NCBI GenBank assembly: GCA_026395895.1
Contig: JAPLXV010000020.1
Location: 1-46,546, forward strand
Reading direction: 5' to 3'
DNA length: 46,546 nucleotides
Source: Candidatus Nomurabacteria bacterium
GTDB taxonomy: Bacteria; Patescibacteriota; Minisyncoccia; Phycocordibacterales; UBA9973
Position numbers and translations under genes: made by a program. The notes beneath the pieces were generated by a model, which was not told the DNA's origin, did no database searches, and was given only the letters and a program-made list of their open reading frames with translations. Below are positions 26,788-35,159 of the stretch, piece after piece. Within the stretch, counting starts at the first letter, position 1. Each line of letters begins with the position of its first letter.

Positions 26788-26866
26788 GAGTACATTATAT
26801 CAAAATGTCCGACAAAAAGTCAATAGTTATCCACAGGTAAAAAATGTGTTAAAATATAAGGATAGT

Positions 26867-28084
26867 ATGGATAATAAAATCACAAAAATAATAGCTGAAG
26901 AGGTAAAAGATTCACGAGGAAATCCGACTATTAAAGTGACAGTTTTTTCAAATGACAAATTTGATAGTTTTTCTGTACCGTCTGGAGCTTCTACGGGTAC
27001 AAATGAAGCGCATGAATTGAGAGATAAGGACGGTAAAGGTGTAAAAAAAGCAATTGAAAATGTAGATAATATAATTGCTCCGGCACTGGTTGGCCAAAAT
27101 GTTTTGAATCAAGAAGAAATTGATAGAATTATAATTAAACTAGACGGAACCAAAAATAAAGATAATTTAGGTGGCAATGCCATGATTGGCGTAAGTATCG
27201 CTTGTGCTAAAGTAGGAGCAAAAGTTTCTAGCCTAGAAACTTTTGAATATTTAAGAGAACTGAAAGAAATAAAACCATCTAGAAAAGTCCCATATCTTTA
27301 TATGAATTTAATAAATGGGGGTAAGCACGCGAAAGATGATTTGGCTTTTCAGGAATACCATATTGTGCCAGATATTGATTATGTAAATGAAGCGGTTGAA
27401 ATTGGAATTAAAATACAAAATACTTTGAAAGAAATGATAATGAAAGAATTGGGAGAAGAATCTGTTGTTTTGGGAGACGAGGGAGGATTTGCGCCACAAA
27501 TAAGTGATATAAGAAAACCACTTGAATATTTAAGTAGAGCAATCAAAGAAAATGGGTTAAAGGGGAAAGTACGATTGGCTCTGGATGTAGCTGCGTCGTC
27601 TTTTTATGATAACGAAGAATATAAGGTTGATGGGAAAAATATTTCAAAAGAAGAATTAATGAAAATTTATAGTGATTTGATAGTTGAATTTGATTTGCTT
27701 TCTATTGAAGATCCGTTTGATGAAGAAGATTTTGCTAGTTTTAGAAAATTGAAAGAGAATAATAAAGGTCTTTTGGTGGTTGGGGATGATTTGACTGTTA
27801 CAAATTCGTTGCTTCTTGAAAAAGCCATAGCAGAAAAAAGTATCAATGCCATGATTATAAAACCAAATCAAATTGGTACCCTTACCGAAACTCTAGAAAC
27901 TATGCGACTAGCCAGAGAAAATGATATTGAGCTTATTGTAAGTCATAGAAGCGGGGAGACAGATGATGATTTTATTGCCGATTTAGCCTACGCTTTCGGC
28001 TGTTTCGGCCTAAAATCCGGCGCTCCGTCCAAACCAGAAAGAAAAGTAAAATATGATAGGTTAATTAAAATAAGTGAGAAATAA
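26867..28084 (+). CDS. eno: Enolase; start set to ATG 26867
   Basis: ITKIIAEEVKDSRGNPTIKV; SGASTGTNEAHELRD; LGDEGGFAP; SIEDPFDEEDF; IIKPNQIGTLTET; SHRSGETDDDFIADLA. Confidence 0.95.
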   Translation: MDNKITKIIAEEVKDSRGNPTIKVTVFSNDKFDSFSVPSGASTGTNEAHELRDKDGKGVKKAIENVDNIIAPALVGQNVLNQEEIDRIIIKLDGTKNKDNLGGNAMIGVSIACAKVGAKVSSLETFEYLRELKEIKPSRKVPYLYMNLINGGKHAKDDLAFQEYHIVPDIDYVNEAVEIGIKIQNTLKEMIMKELGEESVVLGDEGGFAPQISDIRKPLEYLSRAIKENGLKGKVRLALDVAASSFYDNEEYKVDGKNISKEELMKIYSDLIVEFDLLSIEDPFDEEDFASFRKLKENNKGLLVVGDDLTVTNSLLLEKAIAEKSINAMIIKPNQIGTLTETLETMRLARENDIELIVSHRSGETDDDFIADLAYAFGCFGLKSGAPSKPERKVKYDRLIKISEK

Positions 28085-28089
28085 ATTTT

Positions 28090-28560
28090 ATGGAAATAAA
28101 CCAAGAATCTTTTATAAAAATAAAAGAGAGAGCTGAAAAGTTATATTTAAATAAAAAAGAAATTTATTGTCCGTATTTTCAAAAGAAAGTTATTTTAAAC
28201 TCAGATGGCTTTCATCATTTGCAGTTTTCAAGTCGTAGAGAAAGGAATAAAAATGAACAATTTTTTAAATTTCGTCTTTTGCAATCAGCGTTAGAAATAA
28301 TAGGAAAATCTGGGACTATTCAAGAATACAGGAAAATATTAATGCCGATTGGTAAAAAATCAAAACAAGATGGTTTTGTTAAAATGAAAGAAGTTGAATT
28401 TTGGGGACTGGTTGCTATAGTTGGTGAAAGATCAAAGAAGATAAAAGCCATATTAAGAAGAGTTGGTGATGGGAATATTACTTTTTGGAGTGTTATGCCT
28501 TATTCAAAAATAAAGAATGGTGAACAGAAAATATTTACAGAGGGGATTGAAGAAGATTAA
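28090..28560 (+). CDS. Putative Barnase/EndoU/RelE-like (PBECR-type) nuclease domain protein
   Basis: IYCPYFQKKVILNSDGFHHL...KFRLLQSALEII...KIKAILRRVGDGNITFWSVMPY pattern; family-level call from memory only. Confidence 0.45.
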   Translation: MEINQESFIKIKERAEKLYLNKKEIYCPYFQKKVILNSDGFHHLQFSSRRERNKNEQFFKFRLLQSALEIIGKSGTIQEYRKILMPIGKKSKQDGFVKMKEVEFWGLVAIVGERSKKIKAILRRVGDGNITFWSVMPYSKIKNGEQKIFTEGIEED

Positions 28561-28561
28561 A

Positions 28562-28651
28562 ATAAAAAACGCCTCAAATGAGGTGTTCTTTATTATGCCT
28601 GGCTTCAGCTTAGGAATACCTTAGCTGAACGGGGCTTACGCCCACAGGCAC
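28562..28651 (-). ncRNA. Candidate small RNA with three-way junction and intrinsic terminator
   Basis: Minus strand: TTGATT-17 bp-TATATT promoter (28658-28686); closing helix TGCCTG/CAGGCA, hairpins GGGC-GTAA-GCCC and TTCAGCTAAGG/CCTAAGCTGAA; then CACCTCATTTGAGGCGTTTTTT. Confidence 0.7.
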
Positions 28652-28735
28652 ACAGAGAATATAGCACAAAAATATGATAAAATCAATAAGTAAAGACAAC
28701 TGTGGATAACTTATAATCATGCTTAGAATAAATTT

Positions 28736-29662
28736 ATGAAACCAATATTGATAACAAGTTATGTGAATCCTGATATAGATGGAATGGCTGGGGTTTTTGC
28801 TTATTCTGAGTTTTTGGAAAAAACTGGGATAAATAATACTATAGGTGTGATGGGAGAGATTCACGATGAAGCTAAATATGTTTTAGATCGTTTTAATTTT
28901 GAATATCCACCAGTTATATTAAATTCAAATAATTTTGAAAAAGTTATACTTATTGATACTTCTGATTTAAATGGGATTGAAGGAAATATTGAATTAGAAA
29001 AAGTTATTGAAATTATTGACCATAGAACGATTCATGAAGCAGATAAATTTCCAAATGCAAAAATTCAAATAGAACTTGTCGGTTCAGTTGCTACTTTAAT
29101 TACGGAGAGATTTATTCAAAAAAATATTGAAATATCTAAAAAATCAGCCATTTTACTTTTAAGTGCCATTATTTCTAACACCTTAAATTTTAAAGGTGGA
29201 GTAACAACTGAACGTGACAAAAAAGCAGCAAAATATCTTACTAAAATAGCGCAGTTGGCTGATAATTTTTGGAAAGAACTTTTTGAAGCTAAATCTGATT
29301 TGTCTGGTAATAAATTGAAAGATAGAATCTTAGGAGACTTAGCTTGGTTTAATATTATAGATAAAAAAGTTGGTATAGCTCAACTCGAGATAATTGGAGT
29401 AAAAAAATTAATTGAAAAGAAACAGGATGAAATTATTGAAATTTTAGAAAATATAAAAAAAGAAATGAATTTTGATTTAATTTTTCTAAATGCGATTGAA
29501 CTTGAAGAATATAAAAACTTTTTTGTAACTAGCGATGATAAAACAAAATATCTTTTAGAAAAAATATTGAATGTTAAATTTGATGGATTTGTGGCTGAGA
29601 AATCAAATTTGATTATGCGTAAACAAATTGTTCCATTATTAAAAGAAGAATTGGAGAAGTAA
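28736..29662 (+). CDS. DHH-family phosphoesterase / Mn-dependent inorganic pyrophosphatase-like
   Basis: ITSYVNPDIDGMAGVFAYSEFL; VILIDTSDLNGIE; IIDHRTIHEAD. Confidence 0.8.
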   Translation: MKPILITSYVNPDIDGMAGVFAYSEFLEKTGINNTIGVMGEIHDEAKYVLDRFNFEYPPVILNSNNFEKVILIDTSDLNGIEGNIELEKVIEIIDHRTIHEADKFPNAKIQIELVGSVATLITERFIQKNIEISKKSAILLLSAIISNTLNFKGGVTTERDKKAAKYLTKIAQLADNFWKELFEAKSDLSGNKLKDRILGDLAWFNIIDKKVGIAQLEIIGVKKLIEKKQDEIIEILENIKKEMNFDLIFLNAIELEEYKNFFVTSDDKTKYLLEKILNVKFDGFVAEKSNLIMRKQIVPLLKEELEK

Positions 29663-29692
29663 ATTATGTAAATTATGCTATAATATCTATAT

Positions 29693-32113
29693 ATGCCAGA
29701 AGAAAATTTTGTAAAATGGTTTAGCGAAGTGGGGATTGATGATGTTCCATCGGTGGGTGGTAAAAATGCCGCTTTGGGAGAAATGTATTCTAACCTTGTT
29801 CCACTTGGGGTAAATGTGCCAGATGGTTTTGCTCTTACGGCTGACGCTTATCGTCATTTTTTTAAAAAGACTGGTTTAGATGAAGAAATAAAAAAAATTC
29901 TCTCAGACCTTGATACTCGAAATATTAACAATCTTCAAGTTCGTGGTAAAAAAGTTCGGGAGACGATTTTGAAAGCTATCTTACCACAAGATTTGCAAGA
30001 TGTAATTACAAAATCTTACGCAGAGTTAGGAAGAAAATATGGAAAAGATAGTGATGTAGCTGTTCGTTCTTCAGCCACCGCTGAAGATTTACCAGGGGCT
30101 TCATTTGCCGGCCAACAAGAAACTTTTTTGAACGTACATGGAATAGAAAATGTGCTTGTGGCCACAAAAAAATGTATTGCTTCACTTTTTACCGATAGAG
30201 CTATTTCTTATCGAGCGGACAAGGGATTCTCACATTTTGACGCTGCTTTATCTGTCGGTATTCAACGTATGATACGTTCCGACCTTTCTTCTTCAGGTGT
30301 AGCATTTACTATAGATACAGAAACGGGTTTTGATAAAGTTATTTTAATAAATGGCATATATGGTTTAGGTGAATTTATCGTGCAAGGAAAAGTTATTCCG
30401 GATGAATTTATAATTTTTAAACCGACGCTGGAAAATGGCAGTAAAAATCCAATTATTGGTAGAAATATTGGCAAGAAAAATATAAAACTTGTTTATGCTC
30501 AAGAGGGGACGAAACAAGAAAAAGTTTCTTTATTAGATCAACAAAAATTCTGTATCACTAATGAAGAAGCCATAAAACTAGCTAAGTGGTGTTTGCAAAT
30601 TGAAAAATATTTTTCCAAAAAACATAATCGTTATCAGCCGATGGATATTGAATGGGCTAAAGACGGTAAGACAGGTGAATTATATATCGTGCAAGCAAGA
30701 CCGGAGACGGTTATTTCGGGACAAGATAAAAATGTTTTGAGAGAATATAAATTAGAAAAAACAAGCAAAGTATTAGTGAGCGGTATTGCTGTAGGCGCAA
30801 AAATAGGCAGTGGAAAAGTTCGTGTTTTGTCTAGCGCTAAAAATATTTCTGCTTTCAAAAAGGGAGAAGTGTTGGTGACAGAAATCACTGATCCAGACTG
30901 GGAACCAATTATGAAAATCGCTAGTGCTATTGTGACAGACAAGGGTGGACGCACATCTCATGCAGCTATCGTCTCTCGCGAATTGGGTATTCCTTGTATT
31001 GTAGGTTCAAATAATGCCACTAAAGTGCTTAAAAACGGTCAAGAAGTGACAGTAGATTCTTCTTCTGGGCAAGTTGGGGTAGTTTATGAGGGTATCATTC
31101 CATTTAAAATAATAGAACATCGTTTAGATAATATACCTAAAATAGAAACAAAAATTATGGTAAATATCGGTTCTCCGGATGAAGCATTCAAAAATCATTA
31201 CCTTCCGGCTGAAGGAGTTGGTTTAGGAAGGCTAGAATTCATTATTATTTCACATATTCGTCTTCACCCAAATGCTTTAATTAATTATAAAAAACTAAAA
31301 GAAGGTAAAAAGACTCCTTATATACAGAAATTACTTAAAGAAGTTGATAATTTAACACCTCTATATAAAGATAAAACACAATTTTATGTGGATGAACTTG
31401 CTTTAGGAATTGCAAAAATTGGGGCTACATTTTTTCCTAACAAAGTGATTATTCGTTTTTCTGATTTTAAAACAAATGAATATCGCACACTTATTGGTGG
31501 AGAATTGTATGAACCTTATGAAGAAAATCCGATGTTAGGTTGGCGTGGGGCTTCTCGTTATTATGATCTAAAATTCAAAGAAGCTTTTGGTCTTGAATGC
31601 AAGGCTATGAAAATTGTGCGAGAAAATATGGGGCTGACAAATGTTATTCCGATGATTCCATTTTGTCGAACTCCTGAAGAAGGGAAGAGAGTGATAGAAG
31701 TAATGAAAGAATATGGTTTAGACAGAGAAAAAGATAAAACACTCAAAGTCTATGTAATGTGCGAAATTCCTTCCAACATTCTTTTAGCCGATGAATTTTT
31801 AGATATTTTTGATGGTATGTCAATCGGGTCAAATGATTTAACTCAGCTTACTTTAGGACTGGATCGCGACTCTGGAATAGTTACTCATATCGCAAATGAA
31901 AATAATCCAGCCGTAAAAAAACTGGTAGCTGAAATTATTCATAAATGTAAAGATAAAAATAAATATATAGGAATTTGTGGACAAGCGCCGTCGGATTATC
32001 CAGAGTTTGCGCAATTTCTAGTAGATGAAGGAATAGAAAGCATGTCCCTTAATCCCGACACGGTTATTAAAATTATTATGTCACTTGCCGAGAACAGTAA
32101 TAAAAAAGTATAA
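29693..32113 (+). CDS. ppsA: Phosphoenolpyruvate synthase
   Basis: VGGKNAALGEMY; VRSSATAEDLPGASFAGQQETFLNV; TDKGGRTSHAAIVSRELGIPCIVGS; CEIPSNILLADEFLDIFDGMSIGSNDLTQLTLGLDRDS. Confidence 0.96.
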   Translation: MPEENFVKWFSEVGIDDVPSVGGKNAALGEMYSNLVPLGVNVPDGFALTADAYRHFFKKTGLDEEIKKILSDLDTRNINNLQVRGKKVRETILKAILPQDLQDVITKSYAELGRKYGKDSDVAVRSSATAEDLPGASFAGQQETFLNVHGIENVLVATKKCIASLFTDRAISYRADKGFSHFDAALSVGIQRMIRSDLSSSGVAFTIDTETGFDKVILINGIYGLGEFIVQGKVIPDEFIIFKPTLENGSKNPIIGRNIGKKNIKLVYAQEGTKQEKVSLLDQQKFCITNEEAIKLAKWCLQIEKYFSKKHNRYQPMDIEWAKDGKTGELYIVQARPETVISGQDKNVLREYKLEKTSKVLVSGIAVGAKIGSGKVRVLSSAKNISAFKKGEVLVTEITDPDWEPIMKIASAIVTDKGGRTSHAAIVSRELGIPCIVGSNNATKVLKNGQEVTVDSSSGQVGVVYEGIIPFKIIEHRLDNIPKIETKIMVNIGSPDEAFKNHYLPAEGVGLGRLEFIIISHIRLHPNALINYKKLKEGKKTPYIQKLLKEVDNLTPLYKDKTQFYVDELALGIAKIGATFFPNKVIIRFSDFKTNEYRTLIGGELYEPYEENPMLGWRGASRYYDLKFKEAFGLECKAMKIVRENMGLTNVIPMIPFCRTPEEGKRVIEVMKEYGLDREKDKTLKVYVMCEIPSNILLADEFLDIFDGMSIGSNDLTQLTLGLDRDSGIVTHIANENNPAVKKLVAEIIHKCKDKNKYIGICGQAPSDYPEFAQFLVDEGIESMSLNPDTVIKIIMSLAENSNKKV

Positions 32114-32124
32114 TAGACGTCTAT

Positions 32125-32337
32125 ATGCTTGTAATATCTCAAACAATTTTTTATATAGTATCATCGGTCGCAATCATAGTCGTAGGGGTGCTACTTATAA
32201 TAATGATATATTATTTAATATGTATTTTAAGAAATACTCGTAATATTTCTAATGACATTAGTCAGACTTATCATAAAACAAAAAGAAGTATTAAAAAAAT
32301 TATTAGCTCATTTAGTAAAAAAAATCATGACAACTAA
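32125..32337 (+). CDS. Small membrane protein with one N-terminal TM helix
   Basis: IFYIVSSVAIIVVGVLLIIMIYYLICI; overlaps the next CDS start. Confidence 0.5.
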   Translation: MLVISQTIFYIVSSVAIIVVGVLLIIMIYYLICILRNTRNISNDISQTYHKTKRSIKKIISSFSKKNHDN

Positions 32338-32665
32338 AACAAAAAAACAAGAAAACAAAAAAAGTAGTAAGTTTTTAAGCGGTGCATTAATCGGAGCAGC
32401 TTTAGGGGTAGCGGTAGGGATTTTTTCTAATTCAGAAAAGGGAAAAGAATTAAAAAAAGAAATGAAAGATAAAATGGCAGATTTTTATAAAACAGTTGCT
32501 CCAAAATTGAAAAAGATGAAGGAAGTAGGGGAGAAAGAATATAAAACATTCATCAATAAAGCTTTAGTTGATTACAACAAAGACGGAAAGTTCGACAAAG
32601 AAGATCTAAAAAAATTAGCCCAACACGCCCACGCTTCTTGGAAACACCTAAAGAAGCATTTGTAG
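32327..32665 (+). CDS. YtxH-like protein with EF-hand-like C-terminus; start set to ATG 32327
   Basis: SGALIGAALGVAVGIFSNSEKGKELKKEMKDK; DYNKDGKFDKEDL. Confidence 0.65.
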   Translation: MTTKTKKQENKKSSKFLSGALIGAALGVAVGIFSNSEKGKELKKEMKDKMADFYKTVAPKLKKMKEVGEKEYKTFINKALVDYNKDGKFDKEDLKKLAQHAHASWKHLKKHL

Positions 32666-32679
32666 AAATCAATAAAAAA

Positions 32680-32764
32680 GCAAGGAGAAGCCCCCATATA
32701 CGCCATGGCTGATATGGGGGAATTTTGTTTCCCCTAAGCTGGGCTTAGGGGAAGAGATACTTGC
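32680..32764. other. Branched palindromic structure: outer GCAAG/CTTGC enclosing two strong hairpins
   Basis: Hairpins 32691-32699/32712-32720 (CCCCCATAT) and 32729-32739/32743-32753 (TTCCCCTAAGC). Confidence 0.55.
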
Positions 32765-32797
32765 TCAAAAAACAAAACAACGATATATTTTACATAT

Positions 32798-32868
32798 GCG
32801 GGATTAGTTTAGTGGTAGAATGAGTCCTTCCCAAGGATTAGACGGGGTTTCGATTACCCCATCCCGCA
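32798..32868 (+). tRNA. tRNA-Gly(CCC)
   Basis: gcgggat/atcccgc acceptor; anticodon loop TTCCCAA; no encoded CCA. Confidence 0.92.
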
Positions 32869-32967
32869 CAAATTAGACAGGAATAAAGAGCTTTTAGTCA
32901 AGAAATTTTACTTGACGAGTATGCTATAATGAAAATAATTAATAATTAATCAATTTTTAAAAACATT

Positions 32968-33204
32968 ATGAAAAATGTAACGATTTATTCAACACCATCT
33001 TGTCACTTTTGCCACATGGCAAAAGATTTTTTTAAGGCTAATAATGTAGCTTACACAGAATATGATGTAGCTAGCAATCTTGAAAAAAGAAAAGAAATGG
33101 TAGAAAAAAGCGGACAAATGGGTGTGCCTGTTATTATCATAGGCGATGAACTTATTGTAGGCTTTGATAAACCTGAGATAGCAAGAATGTTAGGGTTTGT
33201 CTAG
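32968..33204 (+). CDS. Glutaredoxin
   Basis: VTIYSTPSCHFCHMAKDFF; GVPVIIIGDELIVGFD. Confidence 0.92.
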   Translation: MKNVTIYSTPSCHFCHMAKDFFKANNVAYTEYDVASNLEKRKEMVEKSGQMGVPVIIIGDELIVGFDKPEIARMLGFV

Positions 33205-33206
33205 AA

Positions 33207-34151
33207 ATGAAAAAAATATTCAAAATAATTTTTTATCTAATCGCCTTGAGCGCTGTGGTTTTTTTGTTTCGAGCTCCACTCACCCAAGTTTTATTGAGTT
33301 TACAAAATAAATATTTACCTTGCAGTCATCCCATAACATATTCCGTTGGTTCTTTTGATGAAAGATTTGGTATATCAAAAGAAAAATTTCTTAGTATTGC
33401 AAATACCGCAAAAGAGACATGGGAAAAATCTATTGATAAACAATTATTTACTTATGCGCCAAACGGCGACGGAGAATTAAAAATAAATCTCATTTATGAT
33501 ATCCGGCAAGAAGCGAGCCAAAAATTAAAAAATATAGGTATTACGGTAAGTGATAGCAAAGCATCTTATAATGACCTTAAGTCAAGATATAATACTATGC
33601 AAGCTGACTATTTGAAACTTAAAACTGAATTTGAATCACGAGTCACAGCGTTCCAAAATCGTCAAAATGCTTATGCAAAAGAGGTTGTATATTTTAATGC
33701 AAATGGGGGAGCATCCGAAACTGATTTTAATCGTTTAAATAAAGAAAAAAATTATCTAGATACAGAGTTTATAGAAATAAATAAATTACAAGCAGGGCTT
33801 AACTCTGAAGTAGATAATATTAATGCATTGGTAGTTGTTTTGAATCGTCTTGTTTCTTCCTTAAATTTGGAAGTAAAGAAATTTAACACAATTGGTAGTG
33901 ACTTGGGTGGGGAATTTGAAGAGGGAACATACAAAGAAAGTTCTGCTGGTAGAGAAATTGATATTTTTCAATTTGACAATGAAGGAAAGTTGGCAAGAGT
34001 TTTAACGCATGAATTTGGGCATGCCTTGGGGTTGGAACATTTAGAAAATCCAAAAGCAGTAATGTATCGCTTGAATAATGGAGTAAATGAAAAACTGATG
34101 ATTGATGATATTTTAGCCTTGAAAAAACGTTGTGGTTTGTCTGCACTCTAA
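33207..34151 (+). CDS. Secreted matrixin-type (metzincin) zinc metalloprotease with coiled-coil insert
   Basis: HEFGHALGLEH zinc motif followed by NPKAVMYRLN Met-turn; N-terminal TM. Confidence 0.85.
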   Translation: MKKIFKIIFYLIALSAVVFLFRAPLTQVLLSLQNKYLPCSHPITYSVGSFDERFGISKEKFLSIANTAKETWEKSIDKQLFTYAPNGDGELKINLIYDIRQEASQKLKNIGITVSDSKASYNDLKSRYNTMQADYLKLKTEFESRVTAFQNRQNAYAKEVVYFNANGGASETDFNRLNKEKNYLDTEFIEINKLQAGLNSEVDNINALVVVLNRLVSSLNLEVKKFNTIGSDLGGEFEEGTYKESSAGREIDIFQFDNEGKLARVLTHEFGHALGLEHLENPKAVMYRLNNGVNEKLMIDDILALKKRCGLSAL

Positions 34152-34168
34152 AAGAAATAAAACTTTTG

Positions 34169-34240
34169 TGTCCTCGGTAGGAATTGAACCTACATCAACG
34201 CCTTAGGACGGCGCGATTCTATCCGTTGAACTACGAGGAC
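34169..34240 (-). tRNA. tRNA-Arg(CCT)
   Basis: Minus strand GTCCTCG...CGAGGAC acceptor; anticodon loop GTCCTAA; T-arm GGTTCAATTCC. Confidence 0.92.
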
Positions 34241-34324
34241 CTAAGTATAAACTCTTATAATTTAACACAAAAAACCAAAATTTGAAAATTGGCTTTTTGT
34301 GAGAGCTATGCTAAAATGTCGTTT

Positions 34325-34591
34325 ATGGATCCAGAAACCAAGCAATTACTTCAAAATACATTAGCTCTTGCTGAAGAAAATAATAAGATGCTTCACAAGA
34401 TTAGAGGTGTTCAAAAGAGGGAGACTTTTTGGAATGTGTTGAAGTTTATTATAATAATAGCTATTGCTGTCGGATCTTTTTATTATGTAGAACCTTATTT
34501 AAATAAAGTAATGGGTCTTTATAATTCAGTTACTGGGATGGAACAAAAAATAAACAATAGTCCCATCCAAGGTTTGTTGAAAAAGTTATAA
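34325..34591 (+). CDS. Small hypothetical protein with one TM helix
   Basis: VLKFIIIIAIAVGSFYYVEPYL; TATGCTAAAAT 7 nt upstream of ATG 34325. Confidence 0.55.
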   Translation: MDPETKQLLQNTLALAEENNKMLHKIRGVQKRETFWNVLKFIIIIAIAVGSFYYVEPYLNKVMGLYNSVTGMEQKINNSPIQGLLKKL

Positions 34592-34601
34592 AATTAAAAT
34601 A

Positions 34602-34675
34602 TGCCTAGGTAGCTCAGTAGTAGAGCGTTCCCCTGAAGAGGGACAGGTCGGGTGTGCGATTCACCCCCTAGGCAC
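34602..34675 (+). tRNA. tRNA-Phe(GAA)
   Basis: tgcctag/ctaggca acceptor; anticodon loop CTGAAGA; D-arm GCTC-AGTAGTA-GAGC. Confidence 0.85.
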
Positions 34676-34681
34676 AAGAAT

Positions 34682-35155
34682 TTAAATAGATTTAACCTTA
34701 ATAGTGTTTTTCTTTTCTTTATCTACTTTTTGTATTTTGATGGTCAATAGGCCGTGTTTTTCTGTCGCTTCCACTTCTTCTGGTTCTACTTCTTGAGGCA
34801 AAAGTATTGAACGGGAAAATTTTCCCCAATAAAGTTCCTTAATGAAATAATTTTCTTCATCTATATTTCTGTTTTCTTCTCTTTTTCCTTTTATGGTAAT
34901 CATATCTCTGGCGATAGTAAGTTCTAGATCCTCTGGTTTAACACCAGCTACCATAGTTTGGACCATAATATCTGTTGGTGTCTGATAAACATCAACAGTT
35001 AATTCTAACTCCTCATTCTCTTCTTCCATCCAACCGTTACCATTTTTTTTATCTCCCTTTATAGGTTCAGCACTAACTTCTATTTCTTCTTCTTCAGCGC
35101 GAATGCTCCCAGTTAATCTATCAAAAAAACTTCTTTTTTTATTTTGTGTATTCAT
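34682..35155 (-). CDS. Hsp20/alpha-crystallin small heat-shock protein
   Basis: TPTDIMVQTMVAGVKPEDLELTIARDMITIKGKREE; GLLTIKIQK. Confidence 0.88.
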   Translation of the reverse strand: MNTQNKKRSFFDRLTGSIRAEEEEIEVSAEPIKGDKKNGNGWMEEENEELELTVDVYQTPTDIMVQTMVAGVKPEDLELTIARDMITIKGKREENRNIDEENYFIKELYWGKFSRSILLPQEVEPEEVEATEKHGLLTIKIQKVDKEKKNTIKVKSI

Positions 35156-35159
35156 AATT

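Noticed and set aside
26711-26866. ORF-track N-terminal extension of enolase (MRFFCGQFLSVPSFAERMARCL...)
   Set aside because: Enolase proper begins at ATG 26867; the extension covers the antisense candidate sRNA and its promoter and has no enolase homology.
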